Shown here one piece after another: positions 4,424 to 7,318 of a stretch of DNA of 7,318 nt (position 1 is the first letter of the stretch; each line of letters opens with the position of its first letter). The notes under the pieces were generated by a model. That model worked only from the letters and a program-made list of their open reading frames with translations, did not search any database and had not been told where the DNA came from. Source of the DNA: an uncultured Carnobacterium sp. (GTDB lineage Bacteria; Bacillota; Bacilli; Lactobacillales; Aerococcaceae); assembly GCA_937967765.1 (NCBI GenBank), contig CALCML010000194.1, forward strand, positions 1-7,318, read 5' to 3'. A program made the translations under genes and the position numbers.

Positions 4424-5347
4424 TTAGTATTTCTTTATCTGAACGTGGTCTATATGATGTCCGACTGTTTTATGTAGGATGAAGTCGGCGCGGGTTTTCG
4501 TTGGTAAGATGTATTCTTTAAGGTTCTTCAGGTTAGTCTTCTGCCACACATCTTTCGCCATCGCAATCGCGTCCGCACGATCCCCAATCGCATATTGATA
4601 GTAATAGTTATCCGGCTGCGATTTCGCACGGTCCATCAACAATTCGAAACGCTCCAAGTACCATTGCTCAATCAGCGTCGCATCGGCATCTACGAAAATC
4701 GACCAGTCGAAGAAATCACTCACGTAAATTTCACGATTTGGCGGTAGTTGCAACACATTAATCCCCTCAACAATCAAGATGTCGGGAGACTCAATCGTCT
4801 GCACTTCCCCCGGCACAATATCGTAAATCTCATGCGAGTAGACCGGCGCATCCACGCTTGGATTTCCCGTCTTCACTTCGAGTAAGAAATGAACGAGAGC
4901 TTCCATGTCGTAACTTTCCGGGAATCCCTTGCGATCTAAGATACCGCGGTTAATCAGCTCCTGCGTCGGTAATAAGAATCCGTCTGTCGTCATTAGGAAA
5001 ACGCGCTTATCCGGGTAGCGTTGTTGTAGCATCGTTTGCATCAAACGGGCTGTCGTACTCTTTCCAACGGCCACACTTCCTGAAACTCCGATAATAAACG
5101 GTACTGTCTTCTTCGTTTGATGAAGAAATTGCTGTTCCTCCGTGCGTAATTCAATATGTTTTTTAAAGTATAAATCGAAATAATCGAGCATTGGCACATA
5201 CACTTCTTGCACGTCCTGTAGGGAAATGCGGTCATTTAATGAGGTTAAGTGCGCAAGTTCTTCTCTCGTCATTGTGAATGGATGGGCGCCTTCGTACTGG
5301 CTCCACTCTTCTCGTTTAATTTGGTAATACGTCTCGTTTTCTTTCAA
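4424..5347 (-). CDS. coaA: Pantothenate kinase, type I
   Basis: CoaA phosphorylates pantothenate with ATP, the first and usually controlling step of coenzyme A synthesis, in the cytosol. The 307-residue length is typical of the bacterial type I family, which has a P-loop kinase fold. Visible motifs are the Walker A GSVAVGKST (90-98), TTDGFLLPT with the likely catalytic Asp122, RKGFPESYD (139-147), PVYSH (168-172), VEGINVLQ (193-200) and the C-terminal ILPTKTRADFIL. CoA feedback inhibition is a family property. The start is TTG at 5345-5347, with AAGGAG nine bases upstream; no upstream ATG fits, and the next in-frame ATG would remove conserved N-terminal sequence. The gene stands alone with its own promoter, diverges from the mevalonate operon, and ends in the terminator at 4322-4398. 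Confidence 0.98.
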   Translation of the reverse strand: MKENETYYQIKREEWSQYEGAHPFTMTREELAHLTSLNDRISLQDVQEVYVPMLDYFDLYFKKHIELRTEEQQFLHQTKKTVPFIIGVSGSVAVGKSTTARLMQTMLQQRYPDKRVFLMTTDGFLLPTQELINRGILDRKGFPESYDMEALVHFLLEVKTGNPSVDAPVYSHEIYDIVPGEVQTIESPDILIVEGINVLQLPPNREIYVSDFFDWSIFVDADATLIEQWYLERFELLMDRAKSQPDNYYYQYAIGDRADAIAMAKDVWQKTNLKNLKEYILPTKTRADFILHKTVGHHIDHVQIKKY

Positions 5348-5385
5348 CGGATTCGTCTCCTTCAGCTACTGAGTCCTATCCTTGA

Positions 5386-5414
5386 ATTGTACCACATGTT
5401 GAACGCGGTTTCTA
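5386..5414 (-). promoter_or_regulatory. Likely coaA promoter
   Basis: On the minus strand TAGAAA (5409-5414, four of six to TTGACA) lies 17 bp from TACAAT (5386-5391). The -10 is preceded by TGG (extended -10). It sits about 40 bp before the TTG start. Confidence 0.6.
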
Positions 5415-5457
5415 TTTTTCATTATCTTAAGTTTTTCCCATGAAATCGCCGTGTTTG

Positions 5458-5486
5458 TTTACGTAAGGGCGTGGATTTAGTAGAAT
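5458..5486 (+). promoter_or_regulatory. Likely promoter of the mevalonate operon
   Basis: TTTACG (5458-5463) and TAGAAT (5481-5486) are separated by 17 bp. Transcription would start near 5493, leaving about 25 nt before the mvk ATG at 5518. The -10 overlaps the more upstream in-frame ATG at 5485, an argument against using that codon. It diverges from the coaA promoter, with under 50 bp between the two -35 elements. Confidence 0.55.
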
Positions 5487-5517
5487 GAAAAGTGAATATA
5501 AGGAAAGGATTTGTCGT

Positions 5518-6492
5518 ATGAAACCACAAACAGGAACAGGTCTGGCAAATGGAAAGATTATTCTTGCCGGTGAACATGCCGTTGTGTACCACGAACCAGC
5601 GATTGCACTGCCAATTGACGCGGTTTACGTGAAGGCGGATATCGTCTCTGCACAAATGGGCAAAACGATTCAATGTGAACTTTATACAGGTGACGTAAAC
5701 GAGATGCCAACTTCAATGGCAGGGCTACAATTTGCGATTCGCGAAGCGTTCAAAGTAGCCTCTGCAAAAGAAGTGACGGCTCATACTTTTACGCTCTCGA
5801 TTGAGTCTACAATTCCTGCAGAACGTGGAATGGGCTCGAGCGCTGCAGTCAGCGTTGCGGTGGTGCGTGCTATTTTCGATTTCTTGGATGCGACTCTTCC
5901 TGAAGAAACCTTATGGGACATCGTTCAAGGCGCAGAAACCATTTCGCATGGAAATCCAAGTGGCATAGATACAGCGACAACGAGCGGGACGCGTCCTGTA
6001 TTTTTCCAAAAAGAACAAGAACTACAAACACTCCACCTCGATATGCCGGCGTACCTCGTGATTGCCGATTCGGGTGTTACTGGGAATACGAAGCAAGCGG
6101 TGCAGCATGTGAGTACCTTGCAAGAACGCATCATCGACCCTACTACAAAGGAAACGGGTTCGGATGCGGTCCAATCGATTGGCGCTATCGTCAATGAAAC
6201 GAAAGAGGCCATCAAAGAACAAAACCCTCAAAAACTAGGGCAACTGATGAGTGAAAACCATGAACGCCTCCAACAACTCGGCGTGTCGCATGACGTCATT
6301 GATACACTCGTCGATACGGCCCATCAAAACAACGCACTTGGGGCAAAAGTCACAGGCGGCGGCCTTGGCGGATGTATGATTGCCCTCGTTGAAACCGAGG
6401 AAGATGCCCTTCATTTACAAGAACAATTCATGAAACAAGGAGCGCAGGCGGTCTGGATTCAGTCGCTGGCGAAAAAGGAGAAACCCAAATGA
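5518..6492 (+). CDS. mvk: Mevalonate kinase
   Basis: Phosphorylates mevalonate to 5-phosphomevalonate with ATP, the first kinase step of the lower mevalonate pathway to isopentenyl diphosphate (cytosolic). GHMP-kinase features are clear: the N-terminal GKIILAGEHAVVYHEPAIA (12-30), the glycine/serine-rich ATP loop PAERGMGSSAAVSVA (about 100-114), HGNPSGIDTATT with the likely catalytic Asp151, and the C-terminal TGGGLGGCM loop (279-287). From ATG 5518 the length is 324 residues, normal for bacterial enzymes. This start has GGAAAGGA eight bases upstream; the in-frame ATG at 5485 would add 11 residues but sits in the promoter -10 with no Shine-Dalgarno. The stop overlaps the mvaD start as ATGA, so translation of the two is coupled. 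Confidence 0.97.
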   Translation: MKPQTGTGLANGKIILAGEHAVVYHEPAIALPIDAVYVKADIVSAQMGKTIQCELYTGDVNEMPTSMAGLQFAIREAFKVASAKEVTAHTFTLSIESTIPAERGMGSSAAVSVAVVRAIFDFLDATLPEETLWDIVQGAETISHGNPSGIDTATTSGTRPVFFQKEQELQTLHLDMPAYLVIADSGVTGNTKQAVQHVSTLQERIIDPTTKETGSDAVQSIGAIVNETKEAIKEQNPQKLGQLMSENHERLQQLGVSHDVIDTLVDTAHQNNALGAKVTGGGLGGCMIALVETEEDALHLQEQFMKQGAQAVWIQSLAKKEKPK

Positions 6493-7318
6493 CATCGAAC
6501 ATTGGAATCACGCGTGCGCATACGAATATCGCACTCATTAAATATTGGGGAAAGGAAAATAAGGAACTCTTCATTCCGATGAATAGTAGCCTTTCTTTAA
6601 CCCTCGAAGCCTTTTATACCGATACAAAAGTCGAACTTACAGATGTATTAACAGAAGACGAATTCTATCTTAACGGGGTGAAACAAGACGAAGCGGCAAC
6701 GGCTAAAATTACGCGCTTCTTAGACTTGTTTCGCGCTGAAACAGGAGATGCGCGTCGTGCTCGTGTCGAGAGCTTAAACTTCGTACCAACAGCTGCAGGA
6801 CTTGCGAGCTCTGCTTCCGCCTTTGCGGCACTGGCAGGTGCGATGAACGAGGCAACAGGTCTTCATATGCCTGCTCAACAATTATCGACTTACGCGCGTC
6901 GTGGTAGCGGTAGTGCTACTCGTAGTCTCTTTGGCGGATTTGTCGAATGGAATAAAGGCGACTCCAACGAGAACAGCATGGCCATTCCTGTCGACGATGC
7001 GAACTTTGACATCGGGATGATTATTATCGTCGTGAGTGCGGCCGAGAAGAAAATTTCGAGTCGTGCCGGCATGGAATTGACCGTTTCTACTTCTCCATTT
7101 TACGAAGGTTGGGTCACTTCAGCGGCGACCGATTTAGCCGACATCAAAGAGGCCATCAAGGACCGCGACATTCATCGCATCGGCTCTATTGCGGAATTTA
7201 ACGGCATGAAAATGCACGCTACGATGCTGGCAAGTAACCCTCCATTCTGTTATTTCGAACCGGAGAGTATTATCGCCCAACAAACGATTCGCACGATTCG
7301 AGAAGAACGAGGCATTCC
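6489..7318 (+). CDS. mvaD: Diphosphomevalonate decarboxylase, 3' end cut by window edge
   Basis: Catalyses ATP-dependent decarboxylation of mevalonate 5-diphosphate to isopentenyl diphosphate. The window holds 276 complete codons of an enzyme that is usually about 320-330 residues, so the C-terminus is missing, including the segment expected to carry the catalytic aspartate (MDAGPNVK in homologues). Visible motifs are AHTNIALIKYWGK (10-22), SSLSLTLEAF, the GHMP ATP loop PTAAGLASSASAFAALA (100-116), RRGSGSATRSLFGGFVEW (137-154), KKISSRAGM and MHATMLASNPPF. The start overlaps the mvk stop (ATGA at 6489-6492) and has its own AAGGAG eight bases upstream. Phosphomevalonate kinase and an isopentenyl-diphosphate isomerase often follow in such operons, but lie outside this window. 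Confidence 0.97.
   Translation, partial: MTSNIGITRAHTNIALIKYWGKENKELFIPMNSSLSLTLEAFYTDTKVELTDVLTEDEFYLNGVKQDEAATAKITRFLDLFRAETGDARRARVESLNFVPTAAGLASSASAFAALAGAMNEATGLHMPAQQLSTYARRGSGSATRSLFGGFVEWNKGDSNENSMAIPVDDANFDIGMIIIVVSAAEKKISSRAGMELTVSTSPFYEGWVTSAATDLADIKEAIKDRDIHRIGSIAEFNGMKMHATMLASNPPFCYFEPESIIAQQTIRTIREERGI

Noticed and set aside
5485..5517. Upstream in-frame ATG for mevalonate kinase, adding 11 residues
   Set aside because: It overlaps the predicted -10 TAGAAT and has no Shine-Dalgarno, whereas ATG 5518 has GGAAAGGA at good spacing and gives the usual family N-terminus.
5913..6231. Overlapping frames on both strands within mevalonate kinase
   Set aside because: They are shadows of a clearly conserved GHMP kinase frame with no independent start signals.
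1..7318. CRISPR arrays, tRNA or rRNA genes, complete insertion sequences
   Set aside because: No regularly spaced repeats, no tRNA- or rRNA-like sequence and no transposase were seen on either strand.

Overview
The window comes from a low-GC Gram-positive bacterium (Bacillota), most likely a member of the Lactobacillales. The evidence is a GMP synthetase of the Bacillus/Enterococcus type, a type I pantothenate kinase, mevalonate-pathway genes (mevalonate kinase followed by diphosphomevalonate decarboxylase), strong AAGGAGG-like ribosome binding sites, TTG starts, and intrinsic terminators with long T runs. I cannot name the genus from the sequence alone.

Layout. Positions 1-1538 (minus) hold guaA, cut by the window edge a few codons before its stop. 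Its promoter (about 1569-1597) overlaps two oppositely oriented PurBox-like sites with 16 bp between them, so purine-responsive control by PurR is likely. Positions 1625-1877 are non-coding and contain several inverted repeats, the last being the terminator of the next gene. Positions 1878-3284 (minus) hold a two-gene unit: an integral-membrane methyltransferase of the isoprenylcysteine methyltransferase/phospholipid methyltransferase fold, then an MBL-fold metallohydrolase. Positions 3388-3985 (minus) hold a second two-gene unit: a small three-helix membrane protein and a 64-residue XRE-type repressor. This unit is driven by a near-consensus promoter embedded in two copies of a 22-bp palindromic operator and ends in an intrinsic terminator. 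Positions 4081-4423 have no intact gene. They contain a short tandem repeat, a possible frameshifted remnant of a small plus-strand reading frame, and two large back-to-back hairpins, the second of which includes the coaA terminator. Positions 4424-5347 (minus) hold coaA. Divergent from it, 5518-7318 (plus) holds the start of the mevalonate operon: mvk (complete) overlapping mvaD, which runs off the window edge.

How it works together. guaA (GMP synthesis), coaA (first step of CoA synthesis) and mvk-mvaD (isoprenoid precursor synthesis) are ordinary housekeeping genes. The two small minus-strand units between guaA and coaA look like accessory cargo, each with its own promoter and terminator. 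I see no convincing evidence of an entirely new system. The most interesting parts are the operator architecture of the XRE/membrane-protein unit, the PurBox pair at guaA, and the inverted-repeat clusters at 1743-1864 and 4273-4398.
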